Shown piece by piece: positions 1 through 11,718 of a stretch of 64,000 nucleotides of DNA. Numbering within the stretch: the stretch's first letter is position 1; the number at the start of each line of letters is the position of its first letter. Origin of the DNA: Trichosphaerium sp. ATCC 40318 (lineage: Eukaryota > Discosea > Flabellinia > Trichosidae); NCBI GenBank assembly GCA_038496445.1, contig JALMLS010000065.1:124001-188000 (forward strand). The letters are read 5' to 3'. Under the pieces are notes generated by a model that saw nothing but the letters and a program-made list of their open reading frames with translations, was not told the DNA's origin and searched no databases. The position numbers and the translations under genes are program-made.

Positions 1-970
1 TCTTACAAAGAAAACCAGCTGGTGTGATTTCTTCGTCAATTCTGTTTGGACTGTTGACACGTTCTATTGAAACAACATCACATAAAAGACTCTCTTCGGC
101 ACATCTATCAGTACATGATTGGCCAACCTGAAGACAAAGGTCACATACAACAGCACAGAAAGTATGTTCAATAATCTTTCAAAAAAAAAAATCACGTGCC
201 TTAGATTCAAACCAAGTTTGTTCTGGTTTAGGGTCTGTGGACTCCCCTAAACGTAGATCGCCATTAATGTTTGGAGTATAGAATGCGCCAGTGTTAGCGT
301 CTCCTTGTTTGATTAAAGCACGGAAGAAAACAGCGCCAGTTCCAGCAGGAGGTGCTTGCCACTTGAATGTAACTTTGAGAGGCTTTAATACAGCGTTTAG
401 ATGCATTAGACTTTGTCGGCAAACATGAGTATCAGTCCAAGGTAATTGAAACAATGCTAAAGACGGATATAAGCAAACGGAGTAATAAAATTGTTTGCTG
501 CTGAGAGCAAAGATTCGAAAAAACGAAAAAAAATGCAAAAAAAACAAACCTGGAAATTCTGTTCTTAATTTCCATTCTCCAACTCTGTTCTTTGCTGCAT
601 CTTCAGCGTAAATTAAGATACCTCGATACTTTGCTGTATAATCGTTGACAAGAACGGTAATATCAATGATACTGTCGGGTGTGTAGCGTTGAAGTTTTCG
701 TTTTTCTGGACCCGCAAAAACTGAGTATTTGTCTGTTCTCTTTACTTTATCTGCCCAATACATAATAGGTCGAGGCACAGTTTGGCAAAGCAAACGATCC
801 ACGCGGTTATTTCTTACTACCCAATCAGAAGGATCACACCCCCAGTGGGTGGCTGTAGCGTCACAAGAGAAAACTGAAACAGGGTTTGCATTTGAAGCTC
901 CATGTGCACGTGATAAAAATAAAACGACTAGCGCTAGCGTTGTAAAACGTAATATGTCAGAGCATGCCAT
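1..970 (-). CDS. Secreted Reeler-domain protein (3' end outside window)
   Basis: Translation from 970 opens with a signal peptide (hydrophobic run ending at SRAHGAS). A Reeler-type extracellular domain follows: Y+G-hydrophobic-YAED, VGEWK, a conserved Cys-His segment, then VTFKWQAPPAGTGAVFFRA, the typical Reeler C-terminal strand pair. Exon 1 is 550-970 and exon 2 starts at 456; the intron (457-549) is phase 1 and in frame, giving EFPA-LFQLPW. Exon 2 runs to about position 196. Beyond an AG near position 135 the frame reads VGQSCTDRC with further Cys, which looks like a second Cys-rich exon continuing off the left edge. The exon 2/3 joint is not resolved: the frame-preserving option would need a GC donor. 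Reeler proteins are secreted and often linked to defence or adhesion; the role here is inference. Confidence 0.75.
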
Positions 971-2600
971 CGTCTAAACGAGAAATGAGTACATTTAGTC
1001 TGTGTACAAAAAAAGAGCGGGCTGCGGGCAAACAAAATCTTGTTTTGAAATAAAAAAAGACAACATAATGTATCTCATTCTTTGTAGTGATGCCCTTAAT
1101 CACGTGATTTAAAACATTTTGAAGAAATGGTTGCGGTACTTTTCGGCCTAGAAAGGATAAATACGTACCTGCGTCTGCTCTTGATGAACGTATCGTCAGG
1201 AAGTGATGCGTTTGTGTATTGAGCTCTGTCTGAATTAATAAAACTGTCGAACAAAAAATGTGTTTTTACTTTTTTTGTTCCCTGGGAAAGCGGGACGCTC
1301 CATCCCTTATGATAAACCAAACCACAGTTTAAATATCAAATATTTTATGTTATCTGCTAGCGCATTATCTTCTTACTAGCGTTAAAATTACATGAGCTAA
1401 ACAATTGAAGATACCTTTTCACACCCTATTTAAACTAATCTGCGTACGTACTGCAACTATACCGAGTGCTGTTTTAACTTGTGTTATGCTATTAGCTATT
1501 ACAGGATGTGTGCCGTTTCGATAAACGTGTCAGTATGATAAAAGTAGCGGGAACATTCAAGACAAAGAGTTCTTAGGTCTTTTCACGTATGAATTTGTGA
1601 ACTAACTGCACAATTACCACAGCGGGTTTTTTTGGTAAAACTGAGGTAACTAAACGCTAAACAAGCGTTTTGCGATACTGTTGATCTAAAAGGAGACTGT
1701 AAAAAAGTTACTTCAAGTTCGTTTGCATCTCGAATAATGAAGGCTACAAACATCGCACTTGCGAATGAAAAGGTACCAGAAACTTTCAGTTTTTGGTACA
1801 CATATCGCGTATGTTTGAAAAAATGCACCTGCTTCAGTGCCATTTTATTTTTTTTCATATATCGCGTACCCTAAACAATACATATGATAGATTCAATAGC
1901 GCAACTTGCGTGAAGTATTGATGAAGTCTCCTTGATTTTTTTTTTTGAAAATAGCTAGTACTATTTGTTAGGAAAACAGGAGAAGCACCATTTGTGTAAA
2001 GTTCTGGGTACGCTGTATTTTGTTTCTACACCCTTGATAACGAAATCAAAATACAACCATCATCTTAGTCATTCTTATCATGTCAATCACAGCGATCTTT
2101 TCTAATATGATGTATGTGGAAGAAAAACTACAAGGGCAAATTTGTGATGCAGTGCAGAACCACAAATAAGACAATGTCTTGTATTTCTTTATATTCTTTA
2201 TCATTAGTGTTGTGTTTGAACCATTGCAACTACAGAAGCTATTCGTCAAGGGTGAACCCACGAAGTACAAGTTATACGTTACAATATTGTGAAATCCAAC
2301 AGCTTGTCTTGTTTAGACTTTCTAAATACCATTACCTCTGTCCCACATTCTCACGTGCGCAAGAAAACATCAAGTAATTACGGAACAATCGTGTAACTCT
2401 TCAAGTTTGAGGCGTTGCCCGAACCTGGTACCTCACTCCCTAACCAAAATAGTTACATGAATTAATAGAAATGATCTCTCGAAATATCTACGGTTCGGAT
2501 AACAGTCAATTACATTGTAATTCTATTAGAAGCGTTGCTGGTGAGCTTTATCTTCAAATGAGTTTCTACACCGCCAAATGTTCTGTTAAACTACTCTTAG
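971..2600. other. Intergenic, no convincing gene
   Basis: Only short open frames of under 95 codons occur, without splice continuity, recognisable domains or convincing start context. CACGTG palindromes are present near 1099 and 2353. The divergent Reeler gene starts at 970. Confidence 0.5.
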
Positions 2601-2603
2601 TCA

Positions 2604-2730
2604 TTGTGTCTGTCATTCAACGCTTACTTATATTTCTAGAGGGTGAGCTCTTAGCACTTTAGCAGATCTAGAAAGAATTGACAAGCCTGTCAATGGTGTA
2701 GATCTACCACAATGTGAACTATTTGCTTGA
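2604..2730. repeat. Solo transposon-end-like repeat
   Basis: This stretch aligns by eye with the left inverted end of the transposon at 21275. Shared blocks include TGTCTGTCATTCAA, ATATTTCTAGA, TCTTAGCACTTT, CAGATCTAG, AAGAATTGACA and the inner ACCACAATGTGAA. No transposase gene accompanies it. A related copy lies at 50470-50600, at the same place relative to another copy of the duplicated segment. Confidence 0.6.
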
Positions 2731-4262
2731 CAATACTTTCCTTCATAGTGTGGCTTACGTAACTTAAGTAATAACAAAATTCAATGTCAGCTCACCATCT
2801 ATCCATTATTGGCAATATTACCTAGGTATGCACTGTGCGTTCAAGCCACAGAAGTCATTTGGTAGCTAAAAGAAATGGTACGATGGCTAAAAGCAACCTA
2901 TTGGTATGATTAGACTCAAACACTGTTCGACGTTGTTTCACGTGATAAAAAACCAACTGTATTGTACAGGTACGTGTAAAAGTTACTAACACTACAACTA
3001 GCCTGCCTACGCAATCAATAGCGCTCTCACGGCATCAACAGGGTTATAGCGTTAAAAAATCATAACTATTCAAACCAGTAAAACGACACTACCGTATACT
3101 TTGTAAACGCCACCAGGTATCAAATATGTAAATAAATAATTTTGGTTTCGGTTTGAAAAATCACGTGTTTTGATACGTCTTATTTATAACTTTTTCGCTT
3201 GAAGCCTGCTCCCAGTTCGTCTGATTAAACTTGAATGAGACATACAATAACTCAGTTTACTTTTTCCTTGCAAGTTGTTTATGAATACATTAAACTCAGG
3301 GTGGCTACATCACGGTCTGTGGGTTACCTAGATTATTCGTTTACAAGCATGTTGGGTATAATAGTCGTAGTAACTCCGTTTTATTAATAAAGGTAGATTA
3401 TCACAGTACTGTACGTCTCAGTTTAGGAAATAACTGTTGTTTGTTTTTTAAAAGCTTTAATCCTGCACAGAACCTCAAGTAGTTTGCGTACAATACATAA
3501 CATCATAGCTATTACATCAGTGTTAGAACGTGCTAAGAACTAGTATAGCTTACGTACGTGTAGTGCTAGTAGCATCTGTAACCATAGCATCCGTGGCTTG
3601 GACGGGAGATTGTAGGACGAGGAGGATGGGTTGGGCGTGGAGGAGGGCGTGTAGGTCTACATATTGATGGTCTACAACCGCCTCCAGAAGAAATGCTAGG
3701 CCGTACGTTAGCGTGGTAACAAGGGCGATCAACTCCGTAGTAAGGCATGTTGCGTTGTGTTGGTGACAAGTTGTAGTTTGATGTCTAGTGTGAAAGTTGT
3801 TAAGTGACGTTTTCATATTTCTTGAAGTTCAAAGTGCATATTACGACATTTGTCTGCATATATCATGTACAAACCTAGCACAGGTGTTGGCTTGAGGAAA
3901 CAAAAAAATATCACGTGTTTCGCCCTTTGGTGAAATATGACAGGTTGAATTATTTTGGTAGTTTACACTAAACGCACTATTCGAAACGCACTACTCGAAA
4001 CATACTAGAAGTTTAAGAAGTGGTAAGGAAGTGTACTAATACTCAATCCTTGAACAAACTTATATTGGAACGAACATGTTTGTCTATATTCTCTACGCGT
4101 GTGCTCACTGTACGACACTTTAACAGTAAAAATAGGCGGACATAGTGGTGCACTGTAAACTACCATTAGTAGTCAGTGAAGGTGGGAATACAAACAAGTA
4201 GCTTAACAGTGCTAAAATACATTCATTTCTCATCATCCTATCAAACAACAACTCTCATAATT
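2640..4262. repeat. Duplicated segment, copy A
   Basis: About 1.6 kb aligns nearly end to end with 50485-52200 and carries the same 60-aa gene and upstream promoter DNA. Similarity stops within the run CAACAACTCTCATAA at about 4260. In copy C that run is directly followed by the start codon of the beta-sandwich gene, so copy A has lost the second gene of the pair. A third copy lies inverted at 26660-28060. Confidence 0.75.
3566..3748 (-). CDS. Cys/Pro/Arg/Tyr-rich 60-aa protein, copy A
   Basis: A single-exon frame starts MPYYGVDRP and ends GCYGYRCY. Between these are GGGCRPSICRP and proline-arginine runs such as PPPRPTHPPRP. No signal peptide or membrane segment is visible. Copies at 27861-28043 (plus) and 51400-51582 (minus) keep the length and both termini, which supports real coding. 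Copy A has lost several Cys seen in the others (for example SISSGGG for SIACGGG), so it is the most diverged. The function is unknown. PxxP-rich and Cys-rich composition would fit a structural, coat or SH3-binding peptide, but that is inference. Confidence 0.65.
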   Translation of the reverse strand: MPYYGVDRPCYHANVRPSISSGGGCRPSICRPTRPPPRPTHPPRPTISRPSHGCYGYRCY

Positions 4263-4368
4263 CGAAATATGTGCCGTAACTTAATCAAATAACCTAAACA
4301 AACATAGGTAAAAACCCAAAAATATTCGCGGTTTGCGCCTGTATTTAAGCACTGCTTAAGTCAAATAA
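3749..4368. promoter_or_regulatory. Shared promoter region of the duplicated pair, copy A
   Basis: This DNA matches the intergenic region between the two divergent genes in copies B and C, including the AACTCTCATAA run near 4255. It contains a CACGTG near 3912. In copy A it now faces the P450 relic instead of the beta-sandwich gene. Confidence 0.4.
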
Positions 4369-4468
4369 ACCAACCAAACAAACAATCATAACCTCGCAAC
4401 TAGCACTCTATGATTATTACCAACCAAACAAACAATCATAACCTCGCAACTAGCACTCTATGATTATT
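4369..4468 (+). repeat. Perfect 50-bp tandem duplication
   Basis: Positions 4369-4418 and 4419-4468 are identical (unit begins ACCAACCAAACAAACAATCA). The duplication covers the presumed 5' UTR and start codon of the P450 relic: both copies contain ATGATTATT, but only the second ATG (4460) opens a longer frame. Confidence 0.9.
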
Positions 4469-6604
4469 ATTTGGACTATTGCTTTACTGTTGTTTACAGT
4501 GGCATGTGTTCTATTATATCGTTTATATTTTAAAAAGGTTGTTGGATGCATTAAACAATATTTCGTATACCCTTGTAAAGTGTCCGAAGGTTAAGTACCT
4601 GAAGAGGGAAGAGTAGAGGAGAGGAGAGTTATTAGAGAGGAGGTGTTGCGCTTGTGTGAGCTATAAAGTTATGCTTTATTAGGTAAGTTTGTTACAAGGC
4701 AATTACATATTATAAAAGGAAGTATTATAACGGAAGTGTAATGAAACTCCTTAAAGCACATTAAGTAATACTATTACATGTTTAGTAATATTACGCTGAA
4801 AGCGTAATATTATAGCCAAACGTGGATTAGGGCATTATAGTCAGGATTAAGTAATATGAAACTAAATCCGGGCCTTTTTACACCTGATGTACCCATTCAT
4901 CCTCAGTATAAGAACATACAATGGAAGCTTCTTCGTGACCCAAAAATTTTCGTCAAACGACTATCATTGTGGCCAAAGACGGCGGATGGGAAGAATGTCA
5001 AGCTAGTGAAAATGAATTTTCAGGGTAAAGTTGTTTTAACAGTATGTATCCGATGTATGCGAAACAACTTCTCATTCACGAAAACTCACCTAAATCGATG
5101 CTGATTTACAAATACGTACGTGTTTTTTCATTTTTGTTAAACCAAAACTGGGAATACAAAGAATCCACGTGAGTGGATTTTGGTACACATTTTGTGGGAA
5201 ATGTGCCGTCTGTGTATTTCAAAGCTAGAAATCGACAAAAAAACACCCCCAAACGAGTAATTCTGATGAAACTAACATTTCAGCTCGGTAAAGAATAACA
5301 AAATGGGATTCTTTATTTTCTTTTTTCTTTTTATCCGTCTGCATTTTTGTTTGACTTTTCAGTCCTTTTTAATGTCTGTAGACTGCGATACTTCTTGGTC
5401 AAGGATTAGTTACACTCCTGACGAATGAGTTGTGGAAGACGAGAAGAAGACTTTTAACGCCTGTGTTTCATTTTAAGTCTTTGACAGCCATGTTACCAAC
5501 TGTAACCGACATTACAGAACAATGTATTTATGATCTTTGTGACAAGGTTGACAAAGCAAATGGGCGACTCGATATTCAACCAAAATCAGAGACTGTATTC
5601 ATGACAATGCGATTGATTGTCGCTCTAATATTCGGTGAGGACTTCGACTACAAGTTTATGACTGTTGCTTTCAAAAAACTAGTCAAGGAAGCGGCAATGT
5701 TCTTGGCTTTTAAAATTCTATTTGGCGGACTCTTGAACCACAAGTTATGTCCAATTTGTATACCAGTGTCCACACGTGAATGTAATCTATTTTAAGGTTT
5801 TTCGAAGAAACACGTGCGGGGTGCATGCTAAAATAAAAGAAGCAATTGAAAGAAGAAAAGCAAATCTAAGCAACAAACTCATCAAGATTTAATCACGTTG
5901 ATGTTGCTTGCTCAGAAGCAATATCCAGATCTTCTTAATGATGATGTTATTGTTGATGAGTCATTACTATTCTTCTTTGCTGGGCATGATACAGTACGTC
6001 ACAGTGATAATTCTAATGCTAAAGATTTCTAACATAGACCGCTATCACACTTGCATGGTCGTTGTATGTTATGTCTAGATATCCCAGCGTTCAACAAAAA
6101 CTATTGGAAGAAGCCAATACACTCATACGTACAGTGGCAAAAGAGACAAAACTTGAGGATGTCGTAATACCTGCTGGACAGGATGTTTTCATCAATCAGT
6201 CAGTAATGATGAGAGACTCAAGTGTATGGTAATACATCACCACTTTATAATTCTTCGGCTGACTGTAAAAACTTTAGGGAACGTGCTGAGGAGTTTGATC
6301 CAACTCGATTTTTAGATTCAAAAACTGGAGACAAGTTTGGATGGCCTTTTTCAGTAGGTCCTCGTAACTGTATTGGTAAACAATTGGCTGTGATGAAGCT
6401 TGTAGTTACAATATCATCATTGGTAAAGCGCTTTGAAGTATCAAGACCACCTGGTATGTTTGTACTTCTCACATTGTGCTTCTCACATGGCTCTTTTCAG
6501 ATCAAAATGAAGATCCGATGAGTGTTGAAGATACATACAGTGGAATGTTCTTGGTTGAGCCAAATCCAGATCTATCGGTTGTACTCAAAAAGAGACAACC
6601 TTAA
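4460..6604 (+). pseudogene. Cytochrome P450 (CYP4-like) relic
   Basis: The recognisable part is 5382-6604. It has LLGQGLVTL, W-KTRRRLLTPVFHF (C-helix), the I-helix AGHDTT joined across a GTACGT intron (5994-6037), a PAG-D strand, EEFDPTRF and the heme loop FSVGPRNCIG near 6345-6380. The end is at 6604. Introns 6229-6277 and 6454-6500 splice cleanly. Two defects argue for a relic. The K-helix ExxR region is absent: EEANTLI runs straight into RTVAKETKL. A reading-frame break also lies near 5885 between the RRKANLSNKLIK and DLITLMLLAQ stretches, with no GT to make an intron. A hydrophobic anchor exon (4460-4590) precedes, but the first third of the P450 fold is not found. An unassigned frame at 4856-5103 may belong to something else. 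Confidence 0.8.
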
Positions 6605-6659
6605 ACAAGAGACAATAAAAAGTTACAGTTATGCATAATCCTTGCTGTATATTTACAAG

Positions 6660-7440
6660 ACACCAAAACACAGTTTATTAACATCATAAGGTAAGCCAAA
6701 GTCAGAGTACTTGACTGTTTTTAGTATCTGTCATACTGCTCTTTGCACCCTTTGATACATCCGTTTGATGTGTAGAGTCAGAGTATGAACCATTAAGCGT
6801 TTTGACAAAGCGATGTATCTTATACAGAAAAAGAACATTTACAGTGATAGATAGACAAAAAGTCAGTTCTCAAAACCAAGCATAAAAAAAAGCTTACCAG
6901 CGCCTAACAGGCCAAACGAAGATACTAGTATAAACTTTGTATATCTTTCAATATCATTGGGAATAGATAGAGCAACGCATATGATTGAGAAGAAGAGCAC
7001 ATTGTAAACTGAATAGAATATGATTTTTGACTCGTTGTAAATCCTCATCGGTATCTCACGCACTCTGTATGCTAAGAACGCTCCAAATCCGAGTAAAACA
7101 GCCTAGAATTATTCAATAATAGAAATCTCCTTTGAATGGCGTACGTTTAATGCAACAAGAAATCCAGCCATTATTGTGAATGTTTGATTGGCTGTACACT
7201 GATAGTAGTTGTAGCTTATACGGATTTCATCCACTACTACCTCCTCTCGTTGTATGTCACCGAATGCAGTCTAAGTGTTTAATATTTAACATTTGTATCA
7301 ATAACACAAAGGTACCATAGCAGCAAGAATAATGACATGGACAAGTACAATGCTTAGTACCCGCAAATATGTCGCCAATGAAGGCAAAGAAGAAATTTCA
7401 AAGAAAAGGTGTCGCACTATTTTATAAAAGTTAAACTAAT
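6660..7440 (-). pseudogene. Class C GPCR (GABA-B/Grl-like) 7TM fragment
   Basis: Minus-strand exons read FYKIVRHLFFEI and LRVLSIVLVHVIILAAM, then a Cys-containing loop (YNYYQC), MAGFLVALNAVLLGFGAFLAY, R-EIPMRIYNESKIIFYSVYN and a further helix. The pattern of AYRVREIP followed by NESK-I-FSxYN is characteristic of helices 5-6 of metabotropic-glutamate/GABA-B type receptors, including the Dictyostelium Grl family. Introns end TTAG or TCTAG and start GTACGC, GTACCT or GTAAGC. Upstream there are only about 240 bp before the plus-strand gene at 7682, so the ligand-binding domain and the first helices are missing. It is therefore probably a truncated copy. The C-terminal exon could not be placed. 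Confidence 0.6.
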
Positions 7441-7681
7441 TTTGACCAACTTCCTGGCCTTGTTTCTAATAATAAGCCACGAACAAACGTACTGTAAAGC
7501 ACCACTGGTAAGTATGCTATTGAATGACGCGTTTGGGGATTGTATTAATTGCTTTAATGCTGAACTTGATCTAATCGCATAATAAATCAACTAGTAACAA
7601 CCCAGGAGCGAATAAAGAGCGTTTAACGCCTAAAACTCAAAATGTAGTACAAAAACGTACTAACTTTCCCAAAGGGTTACG

Positions 7682-8400
7682 ATGCTCAATAAAGAAGCTA
7701 AAAGAGCGACCATTGATAACAGTTCAAAGCCAGAAAAGAACAAAAACCGAAAACCAAAAATGTCAAAAGTAAAATCTGTAGAGCTTCGCCATACAAACCC
7801 TTCCCTTGGCCCATATAATAAGCCTGTAAGCTTCACACTATCTAACACGAAAGAACATAAAAAGGAGTTCTCAAGTTTGATGAGCAATACTACACTTAAC
7901 GGTGTCTGCAGGTAAGTGAGGGTTTCTTTTTTCTTGCTTTTTTCTTAGACTCACAAAGCTTGTATACTTACGCTCTTCCTTCCAACAGTTTAAAGAAATA
8001 TGCTGCTGCCCATGACACTAAAAATGAGAAGCTTCTAAAACGTGTGAGAGATGCAGTTTCAACCGACAGACTGAATGAGGGATCAACCATTTCAACTTTT
8101 TCCATTACATTGGAAAATGGAACAAAAGTTCAAATCCGTGATTTGCGTTGTATGATACTCCAAGGCTATTATTCCACTTTTGTCAAGTATTTAGTTAAGA
8201 ATGGATTTCGTTATCAGGAGTCTTCTGGATTTGGAGGATTTGGAGTATCTGAAGTATCTGAAAAAGAACTAAGTTGTCGTTTAAGAGAAGACGATGATAG
8301 TACTGAAATTAATTCCACAAGCCGTTCTGGCTTAGTATCCGAAGTATCTGAAGAAGAACTAAATTATAGTTCTGGAGAAGAAGACGATAATAGTACTTGA
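7682..8400 (+). CDS. Unknown 213-aa protein with acidic repeated tail
   Basis: Exon 1 (7682-7911) and exon 2 (7989-8400) join across a GTAAGT...CCAACAG intron in frame. The N-terminus is Lys-rich (KPEKNKNRKPKMSKVKS). The middle contains FSITLENGTKVQIRDL and YSTFVKYLVKNGFRYQES, which look folded. The C-terminus repeats SEVSEKEL / SEVSEEELNY and ends in an acidic SGEEDDNST tail. I recognise no family. The basic start and acidic end would suit a nuclear or chromatin-associated protein, but this is only composition. It is divergent from the GPCR fragment. Confidence 0.6.
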
Positions 8401-10006
8401 ATATTCCCACAAGCCGTCTCTCTCCAAATACAAAACACTCTCTATAATAAATTACTTTAATCTACGAGCATTAGCTTATATTTTGACCTCAGCTTACAAC
8501 TACAAGATTAAAGCTTGAAGGGTAGTTAAGGCTGTAGGCGTTTTGAGTGCCTACGCGAAGTATATTGTTGAGACTCGTACTTTTATTTCAGTCTTTGGAC
8601 AGAGAGTTTTTTTTTATTGCGATTAAATATGATTTTTATCAGTGAAATTATCCATTAATAGTGGAGGTTGTAACGATTAGAATTGTTCTGTTACAGAGGT
8701 GTAAATACCACCACATATTCTGTACGTGTTTAAAAGAAGAAATCTAATTAACTACATGCTCTAAATATATATTTTCATAATTTCTAATTAGTGTACACGG
8801 TATAGAGAAGCACAAAGATACCTTCAAAAATCCAAAAAGAAAATAATTAAGCCCAATTTGCTGTGCTACTATCCATTTAACGTAATTATCCACGTGATTC
8901 CACAGTTAATTAAACGAATCTATTGTATAAACTACAATAAGAATATAAAAACCCTTTCCGGAGCTGATAGTGACTTGGCTCCTTCCTCATGTTTCGTTTA
9001 CCAAGTGGTTATTTTGTAGTTATGCTTGTAGTTTGTACAGAACTCTTGTCTTTACAACCCTTTCATTTTCTAATTATAACCTACTTACAACTGCACGTAT
9101 CCCACGTAACTCATATTTTCTATGACGACATAGAAACCTATTTATACACTCCGTGTTTTGTGCATCCAAATACGGTCAGAAAATCTGAGTTAAGAATATA
9201 AAAAAGTGAACGAACCGTTTCTGTTTCGTTCATTTATGTCGTTCTTATAACCCCAGTTGGAAAAAATTTTCGTATGAATCCCACTGACGAACAAATGACC
9301 CCTATCTCCATCGGAATCGGACTTGAGAAGCTATCATAACGAAGTGCGTTTCGTAAATAATTTATCGAACTTACACCAACTGCCCTCCGAACTCGTGTAT
9401 TCCTCATTTATGACATCATCGTTACTCTGCGAGCACTCTTAACTCCTTCCTTTGTACACTAAAATACCCGTAATTCGTAAGGGCCTCCAAAATACACCCC
9501 CTTATTTACACGTGGTATGCAAATATGGCACCTTTTTGAACCCGTTTTTCAAACTGACAGGAGAATCACATTATTAACCACTTGGTCTTATTTTTTTAGT
9601 CGCGTAACAGGTTACCATAGGCAGTTACGTTATTATTCGCAATAGCCGACAACTCCGGAATGACCTAGTCCTAAAAAGAGTCGAAAATTTCCTGTTTCAA
9701 TTTCACGTGAAACCAACCGTTTCTTCTTATTCAAATACCACGCATAAAGAAACTACAACTTTACCTCAAGACAACCTTATTTTCTGAACTTAACGGCACA
9801 GTCAAAAACACTTTCTTTACATTCTCGTTTACATTCTTACATTTATTACATCGATACAGTAGTGTTCTACTTGTTACAATTTTGAAGGTTTTGCAGTGTA
9901 CTAGACTGCAAAGCAGTTTCGCACCGTGCACAAATAGCTCACAAACACTCTTTCATTCAGTCAAAACAAGGAGAATCACCCAACAAGGACCACACAACAA
10001 CAACAC
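8401..10006. other. Long intergenic stretch
   Basis: There are no spliced or long open frames with family resemblance. One 70-codon frame at 8989-9201 has a TATAAA-like run just upstream and a hydrophobic start, so a small secreted peptide is possible but weak. CACGTG occurs near 8891, 9510 and 9705. The last 100 bp should include the kinase promoter. Confidence 0.5.
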
Positions 10007-11718
10007 ATGACCCACTTTTGTATTAGAACGCCACCAAAACCTCCAAGTCTAACGGGTAAGTACTTTTTTTTTTTCAATTGTTTTTTTTGTTGTTTTTTGG
10101 TTCGATTCTTATGTTATGGCCACAGCTGTTGGAGAATATAGTCCACCTGACTCCAGACGATTATCTAAAGACTACCACGATGGTAAAATGCGAAACTACA
10201 AAATTATTAAAGCTTTGGGTCTTGGCGCAAGCGCAACAGGTAACGAAATAATCACGTGATAAATTTTTTTTACCACACGAAACCAAAAAGCTTTTTACGC
10301 GTTTCGGTTTTTGAACAGCATAAAATAATACTCCGTACATCATTCGCCTAATACTTATATATATACTTCTGGGGTATATAAATGAATACCTACAGAAACT
10401 ATTTGTTTTTCAATTCAAGACCAAAAAGTTAGAAACTTTTTTTGGTTTTTTTGGCTTTTTTCGCCCCAAATTACGCCCATACACGTGTTTTTTTGTAAAT
10501 ATATTTATTGTTCGCGCTTCTTTGTTTTTTTATTTTTTTGTGTAGTAACTAACTAGTGTTTTTTTTAGTCGTTGCTGCCGTACACAAAATCACCAAAGCA
10601 AAGGTCGCTCTTAAAACAATAGACGAACAGTTTTATTGTATGTATCCAGAGTTTATCCAAAGAGAAGTTAGAGCACAACGCGGATTTAAGCATAAAAACA
10701 TACTAGAACTAAAGGATGTCATTATGGAAGAAGGTAAATGATTTGTTTGATACTCGAACGAAAAACCAAAACAATGTGATGCCCTTCCCGGTTTTTTATT
10801 CTTACAATCCTGTTTTAGGTTCCCCAACTCTTGTTTTTGAGAAGGCCAGAATAGGATTATACGAACTAATGGCAAAGAAGAACCGCGGTTTATCTACAGC
10901 ATCAGTCAAATCAATTATAAGCCAAATTTTATCAGCACTTGTTGAGATTCATAAAAACGGTATTATTCACCGCGATATTAAGCTAGGTACGTACTACAGC
11001 TCGATAGTACTAAGAAAAATCAATCAAACTCACAAATTCTCTAGAAAACATTCTGGTAGCTTACGACGGTTCAATTAAACTAGCAGACTTCGGTTTCGCT
11101 ATTGAGAGGAAAGAGACCATCCACGGTAATTTTTCAGTTGCCGGTACTCCTGAGGTATGTTTTCATTTATCACGTGATATTCCGCAAAAACAAAACGCGA
11201 TAGTCTTCGTTATTTTAAAAACTCGGTACTTACTTCTTTTTGTGTAGTATATGCCGCCTGATGTATTTATGAATGACGGTTCATATGACGAGAAATTTGA
11301 TATTTGGTCTGTTGGCATGTTGACCATTTTGCTTCTTAACCGACAACATCACTACCAACTCAGCGATGTCCAGAGTCTTTCTGAAGTTCGTATAATACTC
11401 AAAAGTATTTATAGATCTGGCGGACTAGACTGGGATTCGTACAGAGGCCTTATGGATCCAGATGCTCTTAAATTTCTCAAAACTTTGTTAAGAGTTGACC
11501 CTACAAAACGTCCAAGCGCTAAGGAGTGCTTGAAACTACCATGGCTAAAGAACGCCAAACACTGCTCTATTAAACTTAACAAGAAGTTAAAACCAGCAGA
11601 TGGATCTAAGGCTGATAAACAATCAAAGTCAAAACCAAAAAAGACAAAGGCAAACAAACAGAAGAAGACAAAAGGACGAAAAAGACGAAGAAGCATTTTT
11701 AACAGGAAGGATTCTTAA
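10007..11718 (+). CDS. Ser/Thr protein kinase with Lys/Ar-rich tail
   Basis: Six exons (10007-10055, 10126-10239, 10569-10733, 10819-10986, 11045-11154, 11248-11718) join in frame to give 358 aa. Kinase signatures appear in order: Gly loop GLGASATVVAAVHK, catalytic Lys in VALKTID, an alpha-C Glu in IQREVRAQ, the catalytic loop HRDIKLEN (split by an intron after the Leu), DFG in ADFGFAI, GTPEYMPPDV in the activation segment and FDIWSVGM. All catalytic residues are present, so it should be active. The tail after residue 300 is a Lys/Arg-rich region (KSKPKKTKANKQKKTKGRK) resembling a nuclear targeting or nucleic-acid-binding stretch. The APE motif is PPD. The closest group is probably CAMK/PLK-like, but I cannot assign it. 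Intron 2 (329 bp) is unusually long. Confidence 0.9.

Noticed and set aside
1096-1858. Two minus-strand frames of 74 and 91 codons
   Set aside because: No domain, no splice continuity between them, and weak start context.
8989-9201. 70-codon frame with hydrophobic start and TATAAA-like upstream run
   Set aside because: Single short frame, no homologous copy, no clear signal cleavage followed by a plausible mature peptide; kept only as a remark.
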